64,000 bases of DNA, from the NCBI GenBank assembly GCA_017577575.1, contig PKRG01000004.1:62001-126000 (forward strand). Direction: 5' to 3'. The notes beneath the pieces are model-generated. The model was given only the letters and a program-made list of their open reading frames with translations, searched no databases and had not been told where the DNA came from. The number at the start of each line of letters is the position of its first letter. The stretch's first letter is position 1. The stretch is from Acidimicrobiia bacterium. Its GTDB lineage: Bacteria > Actinomycetota > Acidimicrobiia > Spongiisociales > ZC4RG35. The position numbers and the translations under genes are program-made. This document shows, one piece after another, positions 42,286 to 50,527 of this stretch.

Positions 42286-44112
42286 TCAGGGGCCGCGGCG
42301 ATCGGCGGAAGTGCCCCGCCTCCAGGACTCGTACAGCCGCCCGTAGACGCCTCCCTCGGCGAGCAGCTGGGCGTGGGGGCCGTCCTGGACGATGCGCCCC
42401 TGATCGAAGACGAGGACCCGGTCCGCCTGCTCGGCGGTGGAGAGCCGGTGGGCGATCGTCACCACGGTCCTCCCGGATGCCAACCCCTCCAACGCCCGGT
42501 TGATCCGCTGCTCGGTGACGGGGTCGACCGCCGAGGTCGCCTCGTCGAGGACCAGCAGGTCGGGGTCGGCGATGGCCGCCCGCGCCAGCGTGACGAGCTG
42601 GCGTTCGCCCACCGACAGGGCGCTTCCCCTCTCCCCGACCGGGGTGTGGAGACCCAGGGGGAGCTCCTCCAGCCACCCGTCCAACCCCAGCTCGCGGAAG
42701 GTCTCTTCGATTTCGTCGTCGGTGGCGTCCGGCCGCCCCATCCGCACGTTGTCGGCCACCGACCCGGAGAACAGCATGCCCTCCTGGGGCACCATGACCA
42801 CCCGGTCCCGCAGGGAGCGGAAGCGCACCGTGGACACGTCGACGTCCCCGATACGGACCACCCCCTCGGTCGGGTCCATCAGGCGGGTGAGGAGCTTGGC
42901 GAAGGTCGTCTTGCCGGATCCGGTCTCACCCACCACGGCGACTTTCTGTTTGGGCTCGATGCGGACCGAGACGTCGATGAGAGCCGCCGGGCCGGTGGCT
43001 TCGGCCGCTGATTCCCCCGCCCTCGGGTACCGGAACGTGACCGACTCGAAAGTGGCCCCGAGGGGCCAGTTGGGAAGGTCCACCCCGTCGGGGCCCGGGT
43101 CGGCGACGTCGGGCTCCAGGTCGAGGACGTCGAGCACCCGCCTCCACCCCGCCACCGCGGTCTGCGCTTCGTTCACCGCCTCCCCGAGGATCTGGATGGG
43201 CTGGATGAACAGTTGCACGAGGAACATGAAGGCGATCACCTCGCCGACGGTGCTCGACCCCCGCACCGCCAGGAGCGTCCCGACGACCACCACCGCCGCC
43301 AGCACCAGAGCCGACAGGACCTCGGCCGCACCCGAGAACGACGAAGAGAGGACGCCGGTGCGGGTTCCGGCGACGCGGTGCTCCTCGATGGCCACGGCGA
43401 GCCGCCGTCTCACCCGGTCCTCGATCCCGTACGCCCTGATCACCGGCGCCCCCACCACCACCTCGGCCAGCACGGCGAGGAGGCGCCCCACCTTCTCCCG
43501 CACGGTGAGGTAGGCGGCGTCGAGGCGCCGCTGGAACCAGCGCATCACCACCGCGATCAACGGCAACGAGGCAGCCACGACCGCTCCGAGCGGCACCGAG
43601 TACACGAACATGACGACCAGGGCGAGCAGGGCCTGGCCGCCGTTGGTGATGAGCTGGAGGCCCGCCCATTGCATGAAGCGGCTGATCTCGTCCACGTCCG
43701 ACGTGACGCGGGAGACGAGGGCGCCGCGTTGCTCGGCCGCCTGGTGCAGCATCGACAGGTCGTGGATGTGGCGGAACGCCCGCACCCGCAGCCCCGACAG
43801 GGCGGTCTCGGACACCTTCGCCAAACGGAGGTGCATCCATCCGGTGGCGCCGGCGGTGACGAGGACTGCACCCAGAGCCAGGGCACACATCTGCATCACG
43901 AAACCCATGTCCACGCCCGAGGACGTGATGCCCCGGTCGATCACCTGCTGGATGGCGACCGGGATGATCACCCGCCCGGCCGTGGCGACGACAGCCAAGG
44001 CGAGTGTCCCCGGCAGCCCCCGGCGGAGCTCCGGCGAGAGCCTCAGCCCGCGGCGGATGGTGGTGAGGGCGCCCGCCCGGGCCGATCGCGGAGGCAGCGT
44101 GGTGGCGGTCAT
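42286..44112 (-). CDS. ABC exporter half-transporter (consensus catalytic Glu/His, degenerate signature)
   Basis: 608-residue exporter with six helices (~35-325) and a nucleotide-binding domain. Walker A is GETGSGKTT, Walker B LLVLDEATSAVD has the catalytic Glu, and the H-loop is TIAHRLST. The signature is LSVGERQ instead of LSGGQ. This is complementary to the partner encoded upstream, whose signature is normal but whose Walker B and H-loop are altered. In the heterodimer its Walker motifs pair with the partner's good signature to make the hydrolytic site. The start overlaps the partner's stop by four bases (ATGA). Confidence 0.92.
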   Translation of the reverse strand: MTATTLPPRSARAGALTTIRRGLRLSPELRRGLPGTLALAVVATAGRVIIPVAIQQVIDRGITSSGVDMGFVMQMCALALGAVLVTAGATGWMHLRLAKVSETALSGLRVRAFRHIHDLSMLHQAAEQRGALVSRVTSDVDEISRFMQWAGLQLITNGGQALLALVVMFVYSVPLGAVVAASLPLIAVVMRWFQRRLDAAYLTVREKVGRLLAVLAEVVVGAPVIRAYGIEDRVRRRLAVAIEEHRVAGTRTGVLSSSFSGAAEVLSALVLAAVVVVGTLLAVRGSSTVGEVIAFMFLVQLFIQPIQILGEAVNEAQTAVAGWRRVLDVLDLEPDVADPGPDGVDLPNWPLGATFESVTFRYPRAGESAAEATGPAALIDVSVRIEPKQKVAVVGETGSGKTTFAKLLTRLMDPTEGVVRIGDVDVSTVRFRSLRDRVVMVPQEGMLFSGSVADNVRMGRPDATDDEIEETFRELGLDGWLEELPLGLHTPVGERGSALSVGERQLVTLARAAIADPDLLVLDEATSAVDPVTEQRINRALEGLASGRTVVTIAHRLSTAEQADRVLVFDQGRIVQDGPHAQLLAEGGVYGRLYESWRRGTSADRRGP

Positions 44113-45941
44113 GCCGTGTTCTCGATGTCGTAGGCGTCGATGAGGGCGGCGTATTCGGGGAGGGTCCGGTACAGCTCCTCGTGGCTGCCCCGGCCGATGA
44201 CCCGGCCGTCGCTGATGAAGAAGACCTCGTCGGCGAGCATGATCGACGAGCGCCGGTACGCCACCATCACCACCGTGGTCGACAGGGTGGCGAGGCCCTC
44301 GAGGATCGCTGCCTCGACCGCCGGATCGACCGCCGAGGTGGCGTCGTCCAACACCAGCAGCCTCGGCTTGCGGATGAGCGCCCGGGCCAGGGCCACCCGC
44401 TGGCGCTGGCCGCCCGACAGGGCCGCTCCCCGCTCACCGACGTGGGTGTCGTACCCGTCGGGGAGCGCGGCGATGAAGTCGTGGGCCTGGGCCAGCCGGG
44501 CCGCTTCTTCGATCTCCTCTTGGGTGTAGTCCCCGCCGAGGGTGATGTTCGCCCGGATCGTGTCGTCGAAGAGGAACGGCTCCTGGAAGACCAGGGCCAC
44601 GCTCTCGGATATCTCCTCCCGGTCCAGGTCGGCCAGACCCCGATCGTCGAGGCGGATGTCGCCGCGGTCGGGGTCGTAGAGGCGGACGAGGAGGTGGGCG
44701 ATCGTCGACTTGCCCGCTCCCGTCGGCCCGACCAGGGCGACGGTCTTGCCCGGCTCGACGTCGAGGGTGACCGACTCGATGCCGCGACGTTCCGACTCCT
44801 CGCCGGCGGAGTGCTCCAGGTCGGCTTCCGCCAGGTCGACGACCTTCGTCTCCGGGTACAGGTAGCTGACGTCGGAGGCGGCAGCCGAGGCGGCGCCGTC
44901 GGAGTCGAGCCGCTCCTCGCCGTAGGTGACGCGTTCGCGGGTGCGCAGCACCGCCTCCACCCGTTCCCAGCCGACGACAGCGCGCGGCAGCTCGCCGAGC
45001 AGCCACCCGAACACCCGCATCGGCAGCGCGACGAGACGGAACAGGTAGGCGAAGGTGACGAGGTCGCCGGCCGAGAGCACACCCCGGTCGACCCGCCACG
45101 CCCCCACGGCGAGGATGGCCAGGATGGCGACGTTGGGCAGGCCCTCGATGAACGGGTCGAAGGTCGCCCGCAGCCGTCCCACCTCGACCATCCGGTCACG
45201 CAGCAGGTCGGACCTCTCGCCGAAGCGGTCGACCTCCGCCTCCTCCCGTCCCAGGGTCTTGACGACCAACGCCGCATCGAACGACTCGTGGGCGATCTCG
45301 GCGACCTCGGCCCTGAGCCGCTGCGCCTCCGCCGCCGCCGCCCGCATCCGCCGCTGGTAGACGAGGTTGGCGACGGCGATCGCCGGAACCGCCAGGAACC
45401 CGACCAACGCCAGGAAGGGGTCCGTGATGACCATGACCACGGCGGTGATCACGAGCATCAGGGCCACGCCGAAGGCCATGGGCAGTGGGTTGGCGATGAA
45501 CGCGGCCGACTCGACGTCCGAGTTCACGTTGGAGAGGAGCTGGCCGGCCGGGTGGCGCCGGTGCCATTCGATGGGCAGCTGCAGATAGCGGTCGGTGACC
45601 TCGGTGCGGTCCTTCGCCTGGAGCGCGTACAGGGCGGCGTAGGCCCCCAACCGCCGGGTGGTGATGCCGATCGCCCGGATCGTCGACACCCCGAGGATGG
45701 CCACGGCGGCACCGGCGAGGAGGGCGCCGTCGACTTCGCCGGCCTGCACCGACGGGATCAGCACCTTGTCGGTGACCCACCCGAGCACGTACGACGACAC
45801 GACGGTGGCTCCGGCGAACAGCGTCGTGCCGACACCACCGATCGTGAACTGTCGGGCGGCGCGTTTCAGCTGGCGCCAGATGAGAGCCGCACCGCGACCG
45901 CCGACGGGTCGAACGGGTGCGGCCGTCGAGCCTCGATCCAC
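44109..45941 (-). CDS. ABC exporter half-transporter (degenerate catalytic site)
   Basis: 610-residue partner of the downstream half-transporter. Walker A GPTGAGKST and signature LSGGQRQR are canonical. The Walker B catalytic Glu is Asp (LLVLDDATSAVD) and the H-loop His is Tyr (VAYRRSS). This matches the asymmetric design of heterodimeric exporters such as TM287/288, which extrude drugs or lipids. The GTG at 45941 is favoured because bottom-strand TACCCT lies eight bases upstream; a TTG at 45980 would add 13 residues and approach the divergent NUDIX start. Confidence 0.9.
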   Translation of the reverse strand: MDRGSTAAPVRPVGGRGAALIWRQLKRAARQFTIGGVGTTLFAGATVVSSYVLGWVTDKVLIPSVQAGEVDGALLAGAAVAILGVSTIRAIGITTRRLGAYAALYALQAKDRTEVTDRYLQLPIEWHRRHPAGQLLSNVNSDVESAAFIANPLPMAFGVALMLVITAVVMVITDPFLALVGFLAVPAIAVANLVYQRRMRAAAAEAQRLRAEVAEIAHESFDAALVVKTLGREEAEVDRFGERSDLLRDRMVEVGRLRATFDPFIEGLPNVAILAILAVGAWRVDRGVLSAGDLVTFAYLFRLVALPMRVFGWLLGELPRAVVGWERVEAVLRTRERVTYGEERLDSDGAASAAASDVSYLYPETKVVDLAEADLEHSAGEESERRGIESVTLDVEPGKTVALVGPTGAGKSTIAHLLVRLYDPDRGDIRLDDRGLADLDREEISESVALVFQEPFLFDDTIRANITLGGDYTQEEIEEAARLAQAHDFIAALPDGYDTHVGERGAALSGGQRQRVALARALIRKPRLLVLDDATSAVDPAVEAAILEGLATLSTTVVMVAYRRSSIMLADEVFFISDGRVIGRGSHEELYRTLPEYAALIDAYDIENTA

Positions 45942-45949
45942 GACGTCCG

Positions 45950-45955
45950 AGGGTA
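45950..45955 (-). promoter_or_regulatory. -10 hexamer TACCCT, leaderless
   Basis: Bottom-strand TACCCT lies eight bases before the GTG at 45941 of the two-gene exporter operon. Confidence 0.4.
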
Positions 45956-45986
45956 TCGTCGGTGGGCCGCCAACCCCCAAACGGCC

Positions 45987-46439
45987 GTGATCTCAGCCGG
46001 CATCCTCCCCTACCGTTTCCGCCAGACCCTCGAGGTCCTCATCGCCCATCCCGGAGGGCCGTTCTGGGCCGGAAAGGACGACGGCGCCTGGTCGGTGATC
46101 AAGGGCCTGGTCGAAGCGGAGGAGGATCCCCGGGAGACGGCGAGGCGGGAGTTCCGCGAGGAGACCGGGTGGGAGCCGCCGCCCGAGCCGTGGATCGAGC
46201 TCGGCGAGGTGCGGCTCCGGTCCGGGAAGCGGGTTCGGGTCTGGGCCGCCGCCGGCGACTACGACCCCGCCACCATCGAGCCGGGTACCTTCACGACGAC
46301 GTTGCGAGGAAAGCCCGCCACCTTCCCCGAGATCGACCGGGCCGACTGGTTCGACGTGGACACCGCGCGGCGCAAGCTGAACCCCGCCTACGGGCCGATC
46401 CTCGACGCCCTGGAACGACAGCTCGCCCAGGGTGGTTGA
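45987..46439 (+). CDS. NUDIX hydrolase
   Basis: 150-residue NUDIX protein. The NUDIX box follows the GX5EX7REUXEEXGU pattern: GLVEAEEDPRETARREFREETGW (the family signature, ~40-62, with the metal-binding REFREE). The opening SAGILPYRF and the late DRADWFDVDTARRKLNP are typical of a NUDIX subgroup predicted to act on nucleotide or diphosphoinositol-like substrates. Specific substrate unknown. The GTG at 45987 begins in family register. msrB follows after 18 bases. Confidence 0.88.
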   Translation: MISAGILPYRFRQTLEVLIAHPGGPFWAGKDDGAWSVIKGLVEAEEDPRETARREFREETGWEPPPEPWIELGEVRLRSGKRVRVWAAAGDYDPATIEPGTFTTTLRGKPATFPEIDRADWFDVDTARRKLNPAYGPILDALERQLAQGG

Positions 46440-46457
46440 ATGGATCGAGGTGATTCC

Positions 46458-46868
46458 ATGAGCGACCTGCCCAAGACCGACGCCGAATGGCGTGAGAAGC
46501 TCAGCTTCGAGCAGTATCACGTCCTCCGTCAGGGCGGCACCGAGCGCGCCTTCACGGGCAAGTACTGGGACGAGCACCGCAAGGGCACCTATCGATGCGC
46601 CGGCTGCGGCCAACCCCTGTTCTCGTCGGACACCAAGTACGAGTCGGGGACCGGATGGCCGAGCTTCTACCAGCCGCTCGAGGGGGCGAAGATCGAAGAG
46701 CACGAGGACCGCTCCTACGGCATGGTCCGCACCGAGGTGAAGTGCGGCAACTGCGGCGGTCATCTGGGCCACGTCTTCCCCGACGGCCCCGACCCGACCG
46801 GGTTGCGGTACTGCATGAACTCGGCGGCGCTGGACCTGGAGCTCGCCGAGGAGGAGTCCCCCGACTGA
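46458..46868 (+). CDS. msrB: Peptide-methionine (R)-S-oxide reductase
   Basis: 136-residue MsrB that reduces methionine-R-sulfoxide in proteins. Two zinc-binding CxxC pairs are present (CAGC and CGNC), together with GTGWPSFY, HLGHVFPDGP and the catalytic Cys in RYCMNSAAL. The resolving Cys of some MsrB enzymes, upstream in the chain, is not obvious. The ATG has a GAGG ribosome site. No msrA is in the window. It probably shares a transcript with the NUDIX gene. Confidence 0.96.
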   Translation: MSDLPKTDAEWREKLSFEQYHVLRQGGTERAFTGKYWDEHRKGTYRCAGCGQPLFSSDTKYESGTGWPSFYQPLEGAKIEEHEDRSYGMVRTEVKCGNCGGHLGHVFPDGPDPTGLRYCMNSAALDLELAEEESPD

Positions 46869-46897
46869 GGATTCCGGGCGGTCCGCGATCGGCGCGG

Positions 46898-46903
46898 TAG
46901 GGT
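46898..46903 (+). promoter_or_regulatory. -10 hexamer TAGGGT, leaderless
   Basis: TAGGGT lies ten bases before the ATG at 46914 and supports that start over a GTG at 46902. Confidence 0.4.
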
Positions 46904-46913
46904 GGCTGGCTCA

Positions 46914-47888
46914 ATGGCCACCGTCCCTTCCACGGATCCCGTCCGCCGCGCCGCCCCGTCACCGCGGCGCCGCCCGACGCGGACGCGCAGCTTCGGCTCC
47001 GGCAAACGCGAGAGCCACGACGCGTCCGGTTTCTACCGTCGGTTCCAGGCGCCGGTCCTCTCCGACGATTCCGACGTGCGCCGGCCCGCCGCCACCGACG
47101 TCCTCTTCTGCGGTGACGCGGCAAAGATGACCGAAGACCAGGTGGCGGACCGCTCCGTGGCGCTGGTGGTCACCTCGCCGCCGTACTTCGCCGGCAAGGA
47201 GTACGAGGAGGATCTCGCTTCCGGCGAGGTCCCGAAGAGCTACGTGGAGTACCTGGAGAAGCTGTACGAGGTCCTCGCCGTCTGCGTCGACAAGCTCGAG
47301 CCGGGCGGGCGCATGGCGATCAACGTGGCCAACCTCGGCCGCAAGCCGTATCGGTCCCTGTCCGCCGACGTGATCTCGATCCTCCAGGACGACCTCGGGC
47401 TGCTCCTGCGGGGGGAGATCATCTGGCGCAAGGCGAAAGGCGCCGGCGGGTCGTGCGCCTGGGGGTCGTTCCGCTCCCCGGCCAATCCCGTGTTGCGGGA
47501 CGTGACCGAGCGGGTGATCGTCGCCTCCAAGGGCCGCTTCGACCGGGCCCTCTCCCGCCGTCGGCGGCAGGAGTTGGGGCTCCCCCACGAGCCGACGATC
47601 GGGACGGAGGAGTTCCTCGAGGCCACCCTCGACGTCTGGGAGATCCCACCCGAGTCGGCGACACGGGTGGGCCATCCCGCCCCGTTCCCGGTGGAGTTGC
47701 CCCGCCGCCTCATCGAGCTCTACACATATCGAGGCGACCTGGTGCTCGACCCCTTCATCGGGTCGGGCACGACGGCGGTGGCGGCGATCGAGACCGGACG
47801 CCACTACGTGGGGTTCGACACCGACCCGTCCTACATCGCCCTGGCCGAGGAGCGCATCGCCCGCTTCCGGCAGGAGAAAGGACTGTGA
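46914..47888 (+). CDS. Site-specific DNA methyltransferase (beta class, TSPPY type), orphan
   Basis: 324-residue N4-cytosine or N6-adenine DNA methyltransferase. Motif IV TSPPYF (~86-91) precedes motif I DPFIGSGTTAVAAIE (~280-294), the beta-class order; a SPPY motif IV is more usual for N4-cytosine enzymes. The ~45-residue N terminus is Arg/Pro/Ser rich and may be disordered. No restriction enzyme or specificity subunit lies next to it, so it may act in gene regulation or replication timing like other orphan methyltransferases. The phosphatase gene starts immediately after its stop. Confidence 0.88.
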   Translation: MATVPSTDPVRRAAPSPRRRPTRTRSFGSGKRESHDASGFYRRFQAPVLSDDSDVRRPAATDVLFCGDAAKMTEDQVADRSVALVVTSPPYFAGKEYEEDLASGEVPKSYVEYLEKLYEVLAVCVDKLEPGGRMAINVANLGRKPYRSLSADVISILQDDLGLLLRGEIIWRKAKGAGGSCAWGSFRSPANPVLRDVTERVIVASKGRFDRALSRRRRQELGLPHEPTIGTEEFLEATLDVWEIPPESATRVGHPAPFPVELPRRLIELYTYRGDLVLDPFIGSGTTAVAAIETGRHYVGFDTDPSYIALAEERIARFRQEKGL

Positions 47889-48371
47889 ATGCCCGACGAG
47901 AAAGCCCTCAAGATCCTGGTGGTCTGCCTGGGCAACATCTGCCGGTCCCCGGCGGGAGAGGCGGCGTTGAAGGAGGCCGCCTCCCGGGCCGGGTTGCGCC
48001 TCGAAGTCGAATCGGCCGGCACCGGGCCCTGGCACGTGGGCGAGCCGCCCGATCCCCAGATCCGCGCCGCCGGCCGCCGCGCCGGCCTGGAGATCGACGG
48101 CGTCGGCCGCCAGATCACCTCCGCCGCTGACCTCGAGCCCTACGACGTGATCCTGGCGATGGACCGCTCGAACCTCCATGCCCTGCGTCGGATCGCCCCC
48201 GAGCTCGAGGACCGCATGTACCTGTACCGCAGCTTCGACCCGGACGCCGACTCCGACGAGATGCCCGACCCCTGGGGCATGGACGACGCCGCCTTCGACG
48301 ACACCATCCGGTGGGCTCGCTCCGCCGCCGAGGGGATCGTCGAGGCGATCCGCTCGGGCCGTATCCCCTGA
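47889..48371 (+). CDS. Low-molecular-weight protein-tyrosine phosphatase
   Basis: 160-residue phosphatase. The P-loop CLGNICRS near the N terminus has the C(X)5R(S) form with catalytic Cys and Arg, and the general-acid Asp is in EMPDPWGMDD. In Actinobacteria such enzymes act on phosphotyrosine proteins or small phospho-substrates. The next gene encodes a fructosamine kinase; a pairing of LMW phosphatase with fructosamine kinase is known from protein-deglycation operons. The start is directly adjacent to the methyltransferase stop. Confidence 0.93.
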   Translation: MPDEKALKILVVCLGNICRSPAGEAALKEAASRAGLRLEVESAGTGPWHVGEPPDPQIRAAGRRAGLEIDGVGRQITSAADLEPYDVILAMDRSNLHALRRIAPELEDRMYLYRSFDPDADSDEMPDPWGMDDAAFDDTIRWARSAAEGIVEAIRSGRIP

Positions 48372-48373
48372 CC

Positions 48374-49099
48374 GTGGCCTGGTCGTCGATCACCCGCGAG
48401 TTCCGTGACGGAATGCCGGTGGTCGTCAAGACCACCACCTACGACGCCGCCCTGGAAGCCGACGGCCTGCGGGCGCTGGGCGATGCCGGCGCCCCGGTCC
48501 CCCGGGTCCTGGAGGTCGGCGCCCACCGGTTGGTGCTGGAAGAGGTCGGAGGGCCCGCCGACTGGGAAGGCCTGGGCCGGGCCTTGGCGCGGTGTCACCG
48601 TGCCACCGCCGACCGGTACGGGTACCACATCGACAACGTGATCGGCCCGCTCCCCCAGTCCAACCGCTGGGACGGATCGTGGGCGAAGTTCTATGCCGAG
48701 CAGCGGCTGGCGCCCTACCTCGGGGACCTGCCCGCCGAGCTGGGCGACCGCATCCGTGAGCGGATCGACAGCGGGCATCTGGAAGCGCTGCTGGAGCACG
48801 GCCAGCGGCCGTCTCTCGTCCACGGTGACCTGTGGTCGGGGAACATCGTCGACGGGCGATGGCTGATCGACCCGGCGGTCCACTATGCCGACCGGGAGCT
48901 CGACCTGGCATTCGCTGCCGTGTTCGGCGGCATCCCCAACGTCATGTGGCAGGCGTACCAGGAGGTGTGGCCGCTCGACGACGGCTGGGAGGAGCGCCGG
49001 CCTGCACTCCAGCTCTACCACCTCTTGGTCCACGTCCGACTGTTCGGCGGCGGCTACGTCCGGATGGTCGCCGACCGCCTCAACCGGCTGGGTTGGTAG
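48374..49099 (+). CDS. Fructosamine kinase-family protein
   Basis: 241-residue small-molecule kinase that in relatives phosphorylates the sugar of glycated amines, allowing spontaneous deglycation. The catalytic loop VHGDLWSGNIV (with Asp and Asn) and metal-binding ID in WLIDPAVHYADRE are present; the nucleotide-binding strand is VVVKTTTYDAALEADGLRAL. The GTG start is two bases after the phosphatase stop, strongly suggesting coupled function. Its last 20 bases overlap the convergent membrane-protein gene. Confidence 0.9.
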   Translation: MAWSSITREFRDGMPVVVKTTTYDAALEADGLRALGDAGAPVPRVLEVGAHRLVLEEVGGPADWEGLGRALARCHRATADRYGYHIDNVIGPLPQSNRWDGSWAKFYAEQRLAPYLGDLPAELGDRIRERIDSGHLEALLEHGQRPSLVHGDLWSGNIVDGRWLIDPAVHYADRELDLAFAAVFGGIPNVMWQAYQEVWPLDDGWEERRPALQLYHLLVHVRLFGGGYVRMVADRLNRLGW

Positions 49100-49604
49100 T
49101 CGCCTTCGACCCGCCCGCCCGCCATGCGGAGTACTCGTCGGCGATGCCCACGGCCAGGGGCGGGGAGAGCGCACCGCTCAACACGCCCGCCGGGGGCAGC
49201 ACCAACAACAGCAAGAACGAGTAGGCGACCACCGCCGCCACACCGATGATCCGGTTGCGGTGGACGTGATCGAACGGCGGGGCATTGAGGGTGATCGCGG
49301 TGCCGAAGCCGTAGCCGGCGGAAGCACCGATGATCGGCGCCAGCAGCCCGACCGGGGCGCCGACGAGAACGAGCACCGCGGTGGCTTGCGCCGCCCTCTT
49401 CCATGGGGACTCCCGACGGGACAGGAGCGCCATCGACAGGAAGGCGACCGGGGAGAGGGCGAGCGCCGTGGCTGCCCCTCGCATGTCCATGTGGCCGGGA
49501 GTGGCCGTCGCCCGCCCGTAGATGAAGTAGGCGACGACGATCAAGACCGAGCCGACCGACAACGCCAGCCAGTTGCCCCGTCGGGTGGCGGCTGGAGGGC
49601 TCAA
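49080..49604 (-). CDS. Small membrane protein at the end of the sugar-uptake operon
   Basis: 174-residue protein with about four or five predicted helices (~12-30, ~43-60, ~72-100, ~117-150). No family recognised. The TTG start overlaps the permease stop (TTGA), so it is translated with the sugar ABC genes. Such a fourth gene is unusual in maltose-type operons, where an ATPase or a glycosidase is common. The C-terminal 20 bases overlap the convergent fructosamine-kinase gene. Start assignment rests on the overlap. Confidence 0.6.
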   Translation of the reverse strand: MSPPAATRRGNWLALSVGSVLIVVAYFIYGRATATPGHMDMRGAATALALSPVAFLSMALLSRRESPWKRAAQATAVLVLVGAPVGLLAPIIGASAGYGFGTAITLNAPPFDHVHRNRIIGVAAVVAYSFLLLLVLPPAGVLSGALSPPLAVGIADEYSAWRAGGSKATTNPAG

Positions 49605-50527
49605 CCCTTGACGGCGCCGGCGGTGAGACCTCGCACGAAGTAGCGCTGGAGCAGGAAGAACACGACCAGCGGCAGGACCATGGAGACGAACGCCGCCGCC
49701 GGCAGGAGGCTCACCGCTCCCTCGCCGAACTGTCCCGCCAGGCCGGCGAGCTCGACGGTCAGGACGTTGTTCTGGGGCGCCGCCACGCCGAGGAAGACGA
49801 GGGCGACCAGATAGTCGTTCCAAACCCACAGGAACTGCAGGGTCGCGAACGCGGCCAGCACCGGCGTCGACAAAGGCAGGATGAGGCGGGTGAAGATCTT
49901 GAAGTGATCGGCCCCGTCCACCTCGGCCGACTCGATGATCGACGACGGCAACGACCCCATGTAGTTGCGTAACAGGTACACCGCCAGTGGCAGGCCGAAG
50001 CCAGTGTGAGCCAGCCACAGGCCCGGGAAGCTGCCGGTCACGCCGAGGTCCACGTAGATGCGGAGGATGGGGATGAGCGCCATCTGCAGCGGCACGACGA
50101 TGAGCCCCACGACGAGGGCGAACAGGGCCGTGCGCCCCGGGAAGTTCATCCACGCGAAGGCGTAGGCGGCGAAGGCGGCCACGGTGATCGGAATCACCAC
50201 CGAGGGGATCGTCACCGCCAGGGAGTTGACGAAGGCATTGGCGAAGCCTTCGCCCCGCAGCACCGTCTCGTAGTTCTGGAGGGTCCAGGTGCCGGCGTCG
50301 AACAGTTCGTCGAAGACGGTCCACCATCCGGTGGCCCGGATGGCCTGGGGGTCCCGGAAGGAGCTGATCAGGATCCCCAGCGCCGGGATCACCCAGATCA
50401 GCGTGATGATGCCGACGGCGACATAGGCCGGCGTGCGGGAAGCCCGGAACGAGTTCTGGGGGTCCTTGACCCTGCGGGCTCGGGCGGGCTTCGCCTCGAC
50501 CTGGGGTGCCTCCGTCACGGCCGTCAT
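49601..50527 (-). CDS. Sugar ABC transporter permease, MalG/AglG type
   Basis: 308-residue inner-membrane subunit with six helices. The EAA loop ESAEVDGADHFKIFTRLILP (~190-209) docks the ATPase, and the N terminus is an Arg/Lys-rich cytoplasmic tail. The family marks FANAFVNSLAVTIPSV and QFLWVWNDYLVALVF are present. Subunit of a CUT1-type alpha-glucoside importer with MalF and the binding protein. It starts with a four-base overlap to the MalF gene. No ATPase gene is in the operon. Confidence 0.93.
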   Translation of the reverse strand: MTAVTEAPQVEAKPARARRVKDPQNSFRASRTPAYVAVGIITLIWVIPALGILISSFRDPQAIRATGWWTVFDELFDAGTWTLQNYETVLRGEGFANAFVNSLAVTIPSVVIPITVAAFAAYAFAWMNFPGRTALFALVVGLIVVPLQMALIPILRIYVDLGVTGSFPGLWLAHTGFGLPLAVYLLRNYMGSLPSSIIESAEVDGADHFKIFTRLILPLSTPVLAAFATLQFLWVWNDYLVALVFLGVAAPQNNVLTVELAGLAGQFGEGAVSLLPAAAFVSMVLPLVVFFLLQRYFVRGLTAGAVKG

